From contig NZ_CP116346.1 of the NCBI RefSeq assembly GCF_030254645.1, positions 2,979,973-3,043,972 of the forward strand: DNA of 64,000 nt, written 5' to 3'. Shown here piece by piece: positions 1 through 7,571 of this stretch. This stretch comes from Paucibacter sediminis. GTDB taxonomy: Bacteria > Pseudomonadota > Gammaproteobacteria > Burkholderiales > Burkholderiaceae_C. A program made the position numbers and the translations under genes. Under the pieces are notes generated by a model. It was given only the letters and a program-made list of their open reading frames with translations, was not told the origin of the DNA and did not search any database. Positions within the stretch are counted from its first letter, which is position 1, and the number at the start of each line of letters is the position of its first letter.

Positions 1-698
1 TCGGTATCGATGAGGATCTCACCGATGTCGGCGGTGAAGTAATCGCGGATGGCGCGGATCACCAGCGAGGATTCCTGGTAGATCAGGAAGGCGCCCTTGC
101 CACCCTTGGACGCGTCGTCGATCGCGGTCCAGAGCTTGAGCATGTAGTTCAAGTCCCACTGCAGCTCGGCGGCGCTGCGGCCGATGCCGGCGGTGCGCGC
201 GATCAGGCTCATGCCCTTGGGGTACTCGAGCTGGTCGAGGTTTTCCTTCAGCTCTTCGCGGTCCTCGCCCTCGATACGGCGGCTCACGCCACCGCCGCGC
301 GGGTTGTTGGGCATCAAGACCAGGTAGCGGCCGGCCAGCGAGACGAAGGTGGTGAGCGCCGCACCCTTGTTGCCGCGCTCTTCCTTTTCCACCTGCACCA
401 GCAGTTCCTGGCCTTCCTTGATGGCGTCCTGGATCTTGGCATTGCGCACATCCACGCCGTCGCGGAAGAACTGGCGCGAGATTTCCTTGAAGGGCAGGAA
501 ACCGTGGCGGTCTTCGCCGTAGTCCACGAAGCAGGCTTCGAGCGAGGGCTCGACCCGCGTCACCACGGCCTTGTAGATATTGCCCTTGCGCTGCTCGCGG
601 CCTTCGATTTCGGTTTCGAAGTCCAGCAGTTTCTGGCCATCAACGATTGCGAGGCGCCGCTCTTCCGGCTGCGTCGCATTGATCAGCATACGTTTCAT
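1..698 (-). CDS. rne: Ribonuclease E, N-terminal part (truncated by window edge)
   Basis: Endoribonuclease of RNA decay and rRNA/tRNA processing. The translation from the ATG at 698 begins [20 protein letters not shown], the standard RNase E/G start, followed by the S1 RNA-binding region (about residues 35-125, with [23 protein letters not shown]-type sequence ending in HGFLPF). About 232 residues are present and the catalytic DNase I-like part lies beyond base 1. A strong Shine-Dalgarno GAGGAG (704-709) precedes the ATG. The gene is divergent from rluC, as is usual in Proteobacteria. Identification is firm; RNase G is less likely because of the MKRMLINA start and the rluC neighbour. Confidence 0.96.
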   Translation of the reverse strand, partial: MKRMLINATQPEERRLAIVDGQKLLDFETEIEGREQRKGNIYKAVVTRVEPSLEACFVDYGEDRHGFLPFKEISRQFFRDGVDVRNAKIQDAIKEGQELLVQVEKEERGNKGAALTTFVSLAGRYLVLMPNNPRGGGVSRRIEGEDREELKENLDQLEYPKGMSLIARTAGIGRSAAELQWDLNYMLKLWTAIDDASKGGKGAFLIYQESSLVIRAIRDYFTADIGEILIDT

Positions 699-1373
699 CA
701 GTACTCCTCACGCACCCCAGGCCTTCCAGGCCATCAGGGCGCGCAGCATCACGACGTCCACTGGCTGTGACACCAGCGGGCGACCCATAAGCTGCACGAG
801 AAACGCGGTGGAACCGAGGAAGGAATCGCCCTGGACTGCTGGAGATCTGCTTTGCTAAGCGATCAGCCCTGCAGCGTTGGCGCGTGCCCTCGGGTAGGCG
901 GCGCGGCGAACTCCATCCCCGCTGCGCAGGCGTGCCATGACGCCTGCGGCCCGTTCGCGGCTGTCTGCGAGGGCCCGACCGGCATCAAACCGGGGCTGCG
1001 CTCGCGAGCGGCAAAGGGTGGGGGGATTGGTGGAGATCATCCGCGAGGAACTACCGAGTGCTGGCATGAGGCGCGCCGACTCTTGATCGGATCGCCTCAC
1101 GCGATGAAAACCTTATTCGTGCCCGTCGTGGCCCCATACAGGCCACGCCAGGCGTGGTTCGAACTGCGTTGCTCTTCCGCACTGCAGCGCTGGCCGCCCG
1201 GTCACTTGGGGACAGGGCCCGCCCGCGTCGCAGACGCGTTGCATCACCGTTTGTGGATGCCTTGAAACCCCTGTTCGCACATGAGCTTCACGCATCCGCC
1301 TCTCTTGCGCCTTCGGCTTACCCCGGCTCAGGCCCGGGTAAAATCTGAAAAATCAAATACTTAGAGCGCAATC
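699..1373. other. rne-rluC divergent intergenic region (long rne leader)
   Basis: 675 bases with no convincing gene; the open frames across it have no recognisable protein. It separates the divergent rne and rluC starts and probably holds both promoters and a long rne 5' UTR, as RNase E genes usually have an autoregulated leader (family knowledge). Two structures are visible: an inverted repeat TGAGGCG (1067-1073) / CGCCTCA (1093-1099), and a perfect palindrome CCACGCC-A-GGCGTGG (1143-1157). Neither could be matched to a known RNA family by eye. Confidence 0.6.
1339..1344 (+). promoter_or_regulatory. Candidate -10 element for rluC
   Basis: TAAAAT matches the sigma-70 -10 consensus at five of six positions and lies 29 bases before the GTG start of rluC. 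The best -35 at 16 bases spacing is poor (CTTACC). Inferred from sequence only. Confidence 0.4.
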
Positions 1374-2486
1374 GTGGCAAGCAGCATTATACGGGCTAAA
1401 GGCCGCCCCAAGGTCGGGGGGGGCGCCCGCAGCGCGGCGCGCTCGCCAGCAAGGCCCGCCCAGCCCGTACCCGCGCCGAAACCGAGCGCGGCGGCGCCCG
1501 CGCCAGTAGCGGCACCGGCGCCGGCGCCGGCCGTGCGCCTGCTCACCATCGACGAAGCTTCGGAAGGCCAGCGCCTGGACAACTTCCTCTTGCGCGAGCT
1601 CAAGGGCGTACCCAAGACCCATGTCTATCGCGTCATCCGCGCCGGCGAGGTGCGCGTGAACAAGGGCCGGGCGCATGCCGATACGCGCCTGAACTTGGGC
1701 GATGTGGTGCGCGTGCCGCCGGTGCGCCTGCCCGAGCGCGTGGTGGACGAGGCCGCCAAGTTCGTGCCGGCCAAGGAATTTCCGATCGTGTTCGAGGACG
1801 AGCAGTTGATTGCCGTCAACAAGCCCGCCGGCGTGGCGGTGCATGGCGGCTCGGGCGTGAGCTTCGGTGTCATCGAGCAGCTGCGTCAGGCGCGGCCGCA
1901 GGCCAAGTTCCTGGAACTGGTGCACCGGCTCGACAAGGAGACCTCGGGCCTGCTGCTGATCGCCAAGAAGCGCAGTGCGCTCACCAAGCTGCAGGACCAG
2001 TTCCGCGAGCGTGAAACGGGCAAGACCTATGCGACGCTGGTGACGGGCGAGTGGGCGGCGAACAAGAAGGTCATCGATGTGGCGCTGCTGAAATTCACCG
2101 GCGCGGACGGTGAGCGCTGGGTGAGGGCGGTGACGAACTCGCACGATCCGCAGGCCGAGCAGGCCAAGCGCTCCGTCAGCCTGGTCAAGGTGGTCGAGCG
2201 TTTGCCGGGCCACAGCCTCTTGGACGTGACCATCAAGACCGGCCGCACCCATCAGATCCGCGTACACCTGGCGCATGAGGGTCACCCCATCGTGGGCGAC
2301 CCCAAGTACGGTGACTTCGAGGCCAACCGCGCGATGGCGCGCGGCGCGCTGCGTTTCGACCGCATGTTTCTGCACGCCAAGCGCCTGCGCTTCATCCACC
2401 CCGCCAGCGGCGCGGAGATCGAGTTGCTGGCACCCTTGCCGCCTGAATGTGAGAACTTGATCGCGGCCCTGCGCGCGCAACCATGA
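1374..2486 (+). CDS. rluC: 23S rRNA pseudouridine synthase RluC
   Basis: Converts specific uridines of 23S rRNA (955, 2504 and 2580 in E. coli) to pseudouridine. 370 residues: a low-complexity Ala/Pro-rich N-terminus (about 15-53), an S4 RNA-binding domain (about 66-130) and the RluA-type catalytic domain with HRLDKETSG at 184-192, catalytic Asp187. Start is GTG at 1374; the basic/Ala-Pro tail is an N-terminal extension compared with E. coli RluC. Next to rne as in many Proteobacteria, which favours RluC over RluD. Its stop overlaps the start of the next gene by 4 bases, so the pair is translationally coupled. Confidence 0.93.
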   Translation: MASSIIRAKGRPKVGGGARSAARSPARPAQPVPAPKPSAAAPAPVAAPAPAPAVRLLTIDEASEGQRLDNFLLRELKGVPKTHVYRVIRAGEVRVNKGRAHADTRLNLGDVVRVPPVRLPERVVDEAAKFVPAKEFPIVFEDEQLIAVNKPAGVAVHGGSGVSFGVIEQLRQARPQAKFLELVHRLDKETSGLLLIAKKRSALTKLQDQFRERETGKTYATLVTGEWAANKKVIDVALLKFTGADGERWVRAVTNSHDPQAEQAKRSVSLVKVVERLPGHSLLDVTIKTGRTHQIRVHLAHEGHPIVGDPKYGDFEANRAMARGALRFDRMFLHAKRLRFIHPASGAEIELLAPLPPECENLIAALRAQP

Positions 2487-3142
2487 CACCCAAGCAGTTT
2501 GATTTGATCGTGTTCGACTGGGACGGCACCCTGTTCGACTCCACCGCCCTGATCACGCGCTGCATCCAGGCCGCGGCGCGCGACCTGGGGCTGCCCGTGC
2601 CGGAAGCCGCCGATGCCGCCTATGTGATCGGCCTGGGGCTCTACGACGCGCTGGCGCGCGTGGTGCCCGATCTGCCGCGCGAGCGCTATGCCGAGCTGGG
2701 CCAGCGTTATCGCCACCATTACTTCGCCGCCCAGCATGAGGTGGTGCTGTTCGAGGGCGTGCTTGAGCTGCTGGCGGCGCTGAAGGCGCGCCACCACTGG
2801 CTGGCCATCGCCACCGGCAAGAGCCGCCGGGGCCTGGACGAGGCACTGCAATCGGTGCAGCTGCAGGGTGTGTTCGACGGCAGCCGCACCGCCGACGAGA
2901 CCGCCGGCAAGCCCGATCCGCGCATGCTGCACGAGCTGATGCGCGAGTTCGGCGCCGCGCCCGAACGCACCCTGATGATTGGCGACACCACCCACGATCT
3001 GCAGCTGGCCTTGAACGCCGGCGCCGCACGGCTTGGCGTCAGCTATGGCGCGCACGATCACGCCAGCTTCCATGCGTTTGAACCCCTGCACATCGCCCAC
3101 GATGTGCCCGACCTGCAGCGCTGGCTGCTCGAACATGCCTGA
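2483..3142 (+). CDS. HAD-IA family hydrolase, phosphoglycolate-phosphatase-like
   Basis: 219-residue haloacid dehalogenase phosphatase. Motif I is FDWDGTLFDS with nucleophile Asp12 and acid/base Asp14; motif III Lys lies in the ATGKSRRG region; motif IV is GDTTHDL near residue 173. The helical cap between motifs I and II is the IA type, as in Gph. Overlaps rluC by 4 bases and the Rieske gene by 8, inside the rluC-HAD-Rieske-sppA run common in Burkholderiales. The true substrate cannot be read from sequence; a small phosphorylated metabolite is likely. Confidence 0.85.
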   Translation: MTPKQFDLIVFDWDGTLFDSTALITRCIQAAARDLGLPVPEAADAAYVIGLGLYDALARVVPDLPRERYAELGQRYRHHYFAAQHEVVLFEGVLELLAALKARHHWLAIATGKSRRGLDEALQSVQLQGVFDGSRTADETAGKPDPRMLHELMREFGAAPERTLMIGDTTHDLQLALNAGAARLGVSYGAHDHASFHAFEPLHIAHDVPDLQRWLLEHA

Positions 3143-3521
3143 GACCGACGACATCCAACCCATCCCCCTGTGCCCCTCGGCCGAGCTGCAGGAGCGCGGT
3201 CGCGCACACAGCTTCGACGTGCTGCAGTACCGCCAGCCGGCGCGCGCCTTTGCGCTGCGCTTCGAGGGCCAGGTGGTGGCCTATCTGAACCGCTGTGCCC
3301 ATGTGCCCACCGAGATGGATTGGCAGGAGGGCGAGTTCCTCGACAGCGACAAGCAGTACATCATGTGCTCGATCCACGGCGCGGTCTACGACCCACTCTC
3401 CGGACGTTGCGTGACCGGCATGTGCGGCCGCATCGGACTGACCAAGATCGAGGTGCAGGAGCGCGAGGGCCAGGTCTATTGGTATCCTTCCCGCGACACC
3501 AAGCCGGCCTTTGAAGACTGA
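3135..3521 (+). CDS. Rieske [2Fe-2S] domain protein
   Basis: 128-residue soluble ferredoxin-like protein. The Rieske cluster ligands are visible as C54-A-H56 and C78-S-I-H81, with the usual proline-loop region (YDPLSG) after the second box. The ATG at 3135 was chosen because it overlaps the end of the HAD gene by 8 bases and gives a compact Rieske protein; a frame open further upstream runs through the HAD gene and adds no homologous sequence. No membrane anchor. Resembles the small Rieske proteins of oxygenase electron chains, but no oxygenase is nearby; the partner is unknown. Confidence 0.88.
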   Translation: MPETDDIQPIPLCPSAELQERGRAHSFDVLQYRQPARAFALRFEGQVVAYLNRCAHVPTEMDWQEGEFLDSDKQYIMCSIHGAVYDPLSGRCVTGMCGRIGLTKIEVQEREGQVYWYPSRDTKPAFED

Positions 3522-3526
3522 GCCCT

Positions 3527-4564
3527 ATGAATCCCAATGATGAACTGCCGCGCCCCGTGCCGGATGCCACCGCCAATCCCGAGGACATCCTCAGCACGCT
3601 GGACGCGCCCAGCGCCGCCGCCGCGGCACGCCCGGCGGCGCCGAATGCCTACGAGAAGCTGCTGGAGCATTTCGCCACCGAGTACCTGAAGGACCGGCGC
3701 AGCGATCGGCGCTGGAAGACCTTCTACCGCGTGGCCTGGCTGGCCTTCTTCGTGTTCGTGGCCTGGAGCCTGTTCTCGCAGCGCCACCATGTGAGCTCGA
3801 CCAATACGCCGCACACCGCCCTGGTGGAGGTGCGCGGCGAGATCGCGGCCGATACCGAGGCGAGCGCCGAGCTGCTGCTCTCAGCCATCAAGAACGCCTT
3901 CGAGGACCACGGCGCGCAGGCGGTGGTGCTGCGCATCAACTCGCCCGGCGGCAGCCCGGTGCAGGCCGGCATCGTCTATGACGAGATCAAGCGCCTCAAG
4001 GCCAAGCATGGCAAGAAGGTCTACGCCGTGGTGGAGGAGATGTGCGCCTCGGGCGCCTACTACATCGCCGCGGCCGCCGACGAGATCTATGTGGACAAGG
4101 CCTCCATGGTCGGCTCGATCGGCGTGCTGATGGACGGCTTCGGCTTTGTCGGCCTGATGGAGAAGCTGGGCGTCGAACGGCGCCTGCTCACCGCCGGTGA
4201 GAACAAGGGCATGCTGGACCCCTTCACGGCGCAGAACGCCAAGCAGCGCGCCTATGCCCAGGCCATGCTGGACCAGATCCACCAGCAGTTCATCACGGTG
4301 GTGAAGGAAGGCCGTGGCGCACGCCTGCACGAGACGCCCGAGATGTTCTCCGGCCTGTTCTGGAACGGCGAGGAGGCCGTCAAGATGGGCCTGGCCGACG
4401 AGTTCGGCAACCTCGACTACGTGGCGCGCGAGGTGGTCAAGGCCGAGGAAGTGATCGACTACACGCCGCGCGACAACGTCGCCGAACGCCTGGCCAAGCG
4501 CTTTGGCGCGGCCATGGGCGAGGGCGCGGTGAAGGCGGTGCGCAGCCTGGCACCGCTGCGCTGA
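3527..4564 (+). CDS. sppA: S49 family signal-peptide peptidase (SppA/SohB type)
   Basis: Membrane-bound serine protease that degrades cleaved signal peptides. 345 residues: a cytoplasmic Ala/Pro-rich N-terminus, one transmembrane segment (about 66-84, AWLAFFVFVAW) and a single ClpP-fold S49 domain. Ser175 in CASGAYYIA is the likely nucleophile and Lys227 in GENKGML the likely general base, by comparison with the short SppA of Bacillus. It is the single-domain form, about half the length of E. coli SppA. Last gene of the run begun by rluC, 5 bases after the Rieske stop. Confidence 0.9.
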   Translation: MNPNDELPRPVPDATANPEDILSTLDAPSAAAAARPAAPNAYEKLLEHFATEYLKDRRSDRRWKTFYRVAWLAFFVFVAWSLFSQRHHVSSTNTPHTALVEVRGEIAADTEASAELLLSAIKNAFEDHGAQAVVLRINSPGGSPVQAGIVYDEIKRLKAKHGKKVYAVVEEMCASGAYYIAAAADEIYVDKASMVGSIGVLMDGFGFVGLMEKLGVERRLLTAGENKGMLDPFTAQNAKQRAYAQAMLDQIHQQFITVVKEGRGARLHETPEMFSGLFWNGEEAVKMGLADEFGNLDYVAREVVKAEEVIDYTPRDNVAERLAKRFGAAMGEGAVKAVRSLAPLR

Positions 4565-4577
4565 CCGGCGCCCTCAG

Positions 4578-4600
4578 CTGCAGCCTCCTCAGGGCTGCAG
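4578..4600. terminator. Candidate bidirectional terminator hairpin
   Basis: Perfect 8-bp stem CTGCAGCC (4578-4585) / GGCTGCAG (4593-4600) with a 7-base loop, between the convergent sppA and aldehyde dehydrogenase genes and overlapping the last codons of the latter. No T-run follows on either side, so termination is only inferred. Confidence 0.35.
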
Positions 4601-6031
4601 ATAGCTGGTCTTGACGCTGGTGTAGAACTCGGCCGCGTAACTGCCCTGTTCGCGCGAGCCCATGCTGGAGCCCTTGCGGCCGCCGAAGGGCACGTGGTAG
4701 TCGACCCCGGCGGTGGGCAGGTTCACCATCACCATGCCGGCCTGGGCATGACGCTTGAAGTGGCTGGCATGCTTGAGCGAGCCGGTGCAGATGCCGCTGG
4801 CCAGGCCGAAGGGCGTGTCGTTGGCCAGTTCGAGGGCATGTTCGTAGTTCTCGGCCGGGATCAGGCTGGCCACCGGGCCGAAGATTTCCTCGCGGCAATG
4901 CTGCATGGCGTTGTCGCAGTCGGCGAACAGGGCCGGCTGCAGATAGTGGCCAGGCGCCTCCAGGCCGAGTGCCTCGCCGCCCGCCACCAGGCGCGCGCCC
5001 TCGGCGCGAGCGATGGCGATGTAACGCAGATCCTGGGCCAGCTGGCTTTCGTCCACCACCGGGCCAATCTGCGTGCCTGCGGCCAGCGCATGGCCCACGC
5101 GCAGCTCGCGCGTGGCCTGCGCCAGCGCCTCCAGCAGGCGCGGGTAGATGCCCTTGGTGACAATGATGCGCGAGGAGGCCGTGCAGCGCTGGCCGGTCGA
5201 ATAGAAGGCGCCCTGCACGATGCAGTTCACCGCGGTGGCTAGGTCGGCATCGTCCAGCACGACTTGCGGGTTCTTGCCGCCCATCTCCAGCTGGAACTTG
5301 GCGCCGCGCATCACCGCGGCCTGGGCCACGCGCTGGCCGGTGCCCACCGAGCCGGTGAAGCTCAGCGCCTGCACGCGCGCATCGTTCAAGAGGGCCTGGC
5401 CCACCACGCTGCCGGGGCCCATCACCAGATTGAAGACGCCCTCGGGCAGGCCCGCGCGGCTGATGATCTCGGCCAGCGCCCAGGCCGAGCCCGGCACCAG
5501 TTCGGCCGGCTTGAACACCACCGTGTTGCCGAAGGCCAGGGCCGGCGCGATCTTCCAGGCGGGAATCGCTACGGGGAAATTCCACGGCGTGATCAGACCC
5601 ACCACGCCCACCGGCTCGCGCGTGACCTCGATCTCCACCCCCGGCCGTACCGAGGCCAGCTTGTCACCACGCTGGCGCAGCGCCTCCTGGGCGAAGAACT
5701 TGAAGATCGCACCGGCGCGCGCCACCTCGCCCACGCCCTCGGGGCGGGTCTTGCCCTCCTCCCGGCTCAGCAACTCACCCAGCTCGTCCTTGCGGGCCAG
5801 GATCTCGCTGCCAATGCGGTCCAATGCGTCGGCGCGCTGTTGCGGGGTGGAGAGGCCCCAGGCGGGCGCAGCGGCGTGGGCGGCGGCGATCGCCAGCTCG
5901 GTCTGGGCGGTGTCGGCCTGGGCATAGCGGCCGATCTCGTCGCGCGTGTCCGAGGGGTTGATATTGGCGCGGCTGCTGGCGCCGGTCAGCCATTGACCGG
6001 CGATGAAATTGGCGTGCGGGGTCGGGGTCAT
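4589..6031 (-). CDS. NAD(P)-dependent aldehyde dehydrogenase, 2-oxoglutarate-semialdehyde-type
   Basis: 480-residue ALDH-superfamily enzyme oxidising an aldehyde to the acid. PWNFP (about 149-153) contributes to cofactor binding, the general base is Glu249 in LEMGGK and the nucleophile Cys283 in GQRCTASSR. The STGQRCTASSR signature and overall length are those of 2-oxoglutaric semialdehyde dehydrogenases of pentose/hexarate pathways, but other semialdehydes are possible and no sugar-acid genes are adjacent. Monocistronic on the minus strand with Shine-Dalgarno AAGGAG just upstream and a perfect 12-bp palindrome behind that, suggesting a dedicated regulator. Confidence 0.85.
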   Translation of the reverse strand: MTPTPHANFIAGQWLTGASSRANINPSDTRDEIGRYAQADTAQTELAIAAAHAAAPAWGLSTPQQRADALDRIGSEILARKDELGELLSREEGKTRPEGVGEVARAGAIFKFFAQEALRQRGDKLASVRPGVEIEVTREPVGVVGLITPWNFPVAIPAWKIAPALAFGNTVVFKPAELVPGSAWALAEIISRAGLPEGVFNLVMGPGSVVGQALLNDARVQALSFTGSVGTGQRVAQAAVMRGAKFQLEMGGKNPQVVLDDADLATAVNCIVQGAFYSTGQRCTASSRIIVTKGIYPRLLEALAQATRELRVGHALAAGTQIGPVVDESQLAQDLRYIAIARAEGARLVAGGEALGLEAPGHYLQPALFADCDNAMQHCREEIFGPVASLIPAENYEHALELANDTPFGLASGICTGSLKHASHFKRHAQAGMVMVNLPTAGVDYHVPFGGRKGSSMGSREQGSYAAEFYTSVKTSYLQP

Positions 6032-6054
6032 CGGAGCTCCTTTTTGGGATATTG

Positions 6055-6066
6055 TAGATATATCTA
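6055..6066. promoter_or_regulatory. Palindromic operator candidate upstream of aldehyde dehydrogenase
   Basis: TAGATATATCTA is a perfect 12-bp palindrome, strikingly AT-rich in this genome, 24 bases upstream of the dehydrogenase ATG (6031). Its position fits a -10 region or operator. Also lies 18 bases beyond the hemP stop codon. No regulator gene is adjacent. Confidence 0.4.
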
Positions 6067-6083
6067 ATCGCCAGAGCCGAACG

Positions 6084-6290
6084 CTATTTGGTCAAAATCA
6101 GCTTGCCCAGCGAGGTCAGGCGCAGACGATAGACCTGATCGCCATGGGCGATCTCGAGTTCGCGCGCGTCGCCCAGCAACTGCCTGCTGCACAGGCGCCG
6201 CAAGGGCGGGGTAGTTGCATCCTTGGCGGGCGCGCCGCCGCCTTCTTCCGGGGCGAGGGGGCTTGGGCGGTGTTGCTTGACCTTGATCAT
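6084..6290 (-). CDS. hemP: Hemin uptake protein HemP
   Basis: 68-residue HemP family protein. The conserved C-terminal half is complete: an LLGDARELEIAHGDQVYRLR stretch followed by LTSLGKLILTK at the end. HemP proteins are small Fur-regulated proteins required for, or activating, haem uptake in several proteobacteria. The start chosen is the ATG at 6290; an in-frame ATG at 6299 would add MLA. A Fur box and promoter lie immediately upstream, so close that the mRNA would have almost no leader. No haem receptor gene is next to it, unlike the hemP-hmuR arrangement known elsewhere. Confidence 0.9.
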   Translation of the reverse strand: MIKVKQHRPSPLAPEEGGGAPAKDATTPPLRRLCSRQLLGDARELEIAHGDQVYRLRLTSLGKLILTK

Positions 6291-6299
6291 GGCAAGCAT

Positions 6300-6328
6300 G
6301 ATAAATGCGAACCATTCGCAATAGTGAA
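6300..6328 (-). promoter_or_regulatory. hemP promoter with Fur box in the spacer
   Basis: On the minus strand, -35 TTCACT (6323-6328) and -10 TTTATC (6300-6305) are separated by 17 bases. The spacer holds the inverted repeat TGCGAA-TGG-TTCGCA (6306-6320), a typical betaproteobacterial Fur-box form. A repressor here would block RNA polymerase directly under iron-replete conditions. The same layout precedes bfd. Confidence 0.65.
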
Positions 6329-6414
6329 TTTGCCGGGCGCGGGTCAACCGGGAGACTTCCCGTCGCCGGCCGGGGCCCGCACAATCGGTGCCTGCCCGGT
6401 GCAAGGAGAGCGAT

Positions 6415-6891
6415 ATGAAAGGCGATGCCAAGGTCATCGAATACCTGAACGCCCAGCTGAAGAACGAGCTGACCGCGATCAACCAATACTTCCTGCATGC
6501 CCGCATCCTCAAGAGCTGGGGCTACGAGGGGCTGGCCAAGCATGAGTACCAGGAATCCATCGAAGAGATGAAGCATGCCGACAAGCTGATCGAGCGCATC
6601 CTGATGCTCGAAGGCCTGCCCAATCTGCAGGACCTGGGCAAGCTCCTCATCGGCGAGACGGCGGTGGAGGTGCTGCATTGCGACCTCAAGATCGAGATGG
6701 GCTCGCACCCCCTGCTCAAGGACGCCATCGCCTATTGCGAGAGCGTGCGCGACTATGTCTCGCGCGAGGTGCTCGAGGCCATCCTAAGCGACACCGAGGA
6801 GCATATCGACCATCTGGAAACCCAGATCGCGCTGGTGGGTCAGGTGGGCGAGCAGAACTGGCTGCAGAGCCAGCTTGGCAGCGCAAGCTGA
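6415..6891 (+). CDS. bfr: Bacterioferritin
   Basis: Iron-storage protein forming 24-subunit haem-containing cages that oxidise Fe(II) at a di-iron centre. 158 residues, the same length as E. coli Bfr, and alignable without gaps: ferroxidase ligands Glu18, Glu51, His54, Glu94 and His130 are present, Tyr25 is kept and Met52 is the haem ligand. Position 127, a ferroxidase Glu in E. coli, is Thr, with Glu at 128 and 129. The ATG at 6415 has Shine-Dalgarno AAGGAG (6403-6408). Upstream of bfd and divergent from hemP, all parts of one iron module. Confidence 0.95.
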   Translation: MKGDAKVIEYLNAQLKNELTAINQYFLHARILKSWGYEGLAKHEYQESIEEMKHADKLIERILMLEGLPNLQDLGKLLIGETAVEVLHCDLKIEMGSHPLLKDAIAYCESVRDYVSREVLEAILSDTEEHIDHLETQIALVGQVGEQNWLQSQLGSAS

Positions 6892-6918
6892 GGGCGTGCA
6901 GGGGTTTTCAATCATGTA

Positions 6919-6947
6919 TTGAGAACCGTTCGCATTTGCGATAGGAT
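6919..6947 (+). promoter_or_regulatory. bfd promoter with Fur box
   Basis: -35 TTGAGA (6919-6924), 17-base spacer, -10 TAGGAT (6942-6947). The imperfect inverted repeat TGAGAA-CCG-TTCGCA (6920-6934) overlaps the -35 and the spacer and resembles the hemP Fur box. Transcription should begin near 6954, which excludes the in-frame ATG at 6948 as start and supports the ATG at 6981. Gives bfd its own iron-starvation promoter, separate from bfr. Confidence 0.65.
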
Positions 6948-6980
6948 ATGAGCCATTCGCCGCAGCTCCTGTCGCAAGCC

Positions 6981-7190
6981 ATGATCATCTGTCTGTGCCA
7001 CCGTGTTTCCGACCGCGATATCCGCCGGGCCGTGGATGCGGGCCTGCGCAATTTCGAGGTCTTGCAGGACGAGACCCGGCTGGCCTCGGGCTGCGGGAGT
7101 TGCCATGACTGCGCGCGTGCGGTGTTCGACGAGGCCCTGGAGCGGCAAGCCTGCCCCTGCGCCGCGGCACGCGAAGCCCAAGCGGCCTGA
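6981..7190 (+). CDS. bfd: Bacterioferritin-associated ferredoxin
   Basis: 69-residue [2Fe-2S] ferredoxin that delivers electrons to bacterioferritin to reduce and release stored iron. The four cysteines of the BFD fold are visible as CLCH near the N-terminus and CGSCHDC in the middle. The start MIICLCHRVSD at 6981 matches the family; upstream in-frame starts lie within or before the inferred promoter. It follows bfr but has its own Fur-type promoter, which fits its role in iron mobilisation during starvation. Confidence 0.93.
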   Translation: MIICLCHRVSDRDIRRAVDAGLRNFEVLQDETRLASGCGSCHDCARAVFDEALERQACPCAAAREAQAA

Positions 7191-7193
7191 GCC

Positions 7194-7571
7194 ATGAGCA
7201 GCGGCAAGGCACCCGAACTCGGACAGGTCGCGCAGACGGTCAGCAACGTCGATGCGGCGCTGGGCTTTTATCGCGACGCCCTGGGCCTGCCCTTTCTTTT
7301 TGCCGCCGGGCCCGAGCTGGCGTTCCTGCAGATGGGCAGCGTGCGGCTGATGCTCAGCACGCCCCAAAGGCATGGCGCGGTGGGTGCCAACTCGGTGTTG
7401 TATTTCCGCGTGGACGCGCTCGCAGAACGTTATGCCGAGCTGCTGGCGCGCGGCGCCCGCGCCGAGTCGGCCCCGCATCTGGTGGCGCGCATGCCCGACC
7501 ACGAGCTCTGGATGGGCTTTGTGCGCGACCCCGACGGCAATCTCGTCGGCCTGATGGAAGAGCGCCGCTAG
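7194..7571 (+). CDS. VOC-fold (glyoxalase/bleomycin-resistance family) protein
   Basis: 125-residue single-domain vicinal oxygen chelate protein. Recognisable features are the first repeat with VSNVDAALGFYRDALGLPF and the second with YFRVDALAERYAELLARGA and the closing RDPDGNLVGLMEE. The last Glu of the ending is the usual metal ligand position. Starts 3 bases after bfd, so probably co-transcribed, though no functional link to iron is evident. Its TAG stop overlaps the stop of the convergent gene. Substrate unknown. Confidence 0.85.
   Translation: MSSGKAPELGQVAQTVSNVDAALGFYRDALGLPFLFAAGPELAFLQMGSVRLMLSTPQRHGAVGANSVLYFRVDALAERYAELLARGARAESAPHLVARMPDHELWMGFVRDPDGNLVGLMEERR

Noticed and set aside
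852-1265. Long plus-strand open frame in the rne-rluC gap
   Set aside because: High GC makes open frames on both strands common; translation is Ala/Arg/Gly-rich with no motif, and opposite frames are equally open.
6948-6980. Upstream ATG as the start of bfd
   Set aside because: It is just after the inferred -10 (TAGGAT) and adds residues not found in Bfd; ATG 6981 fits family and promoter.
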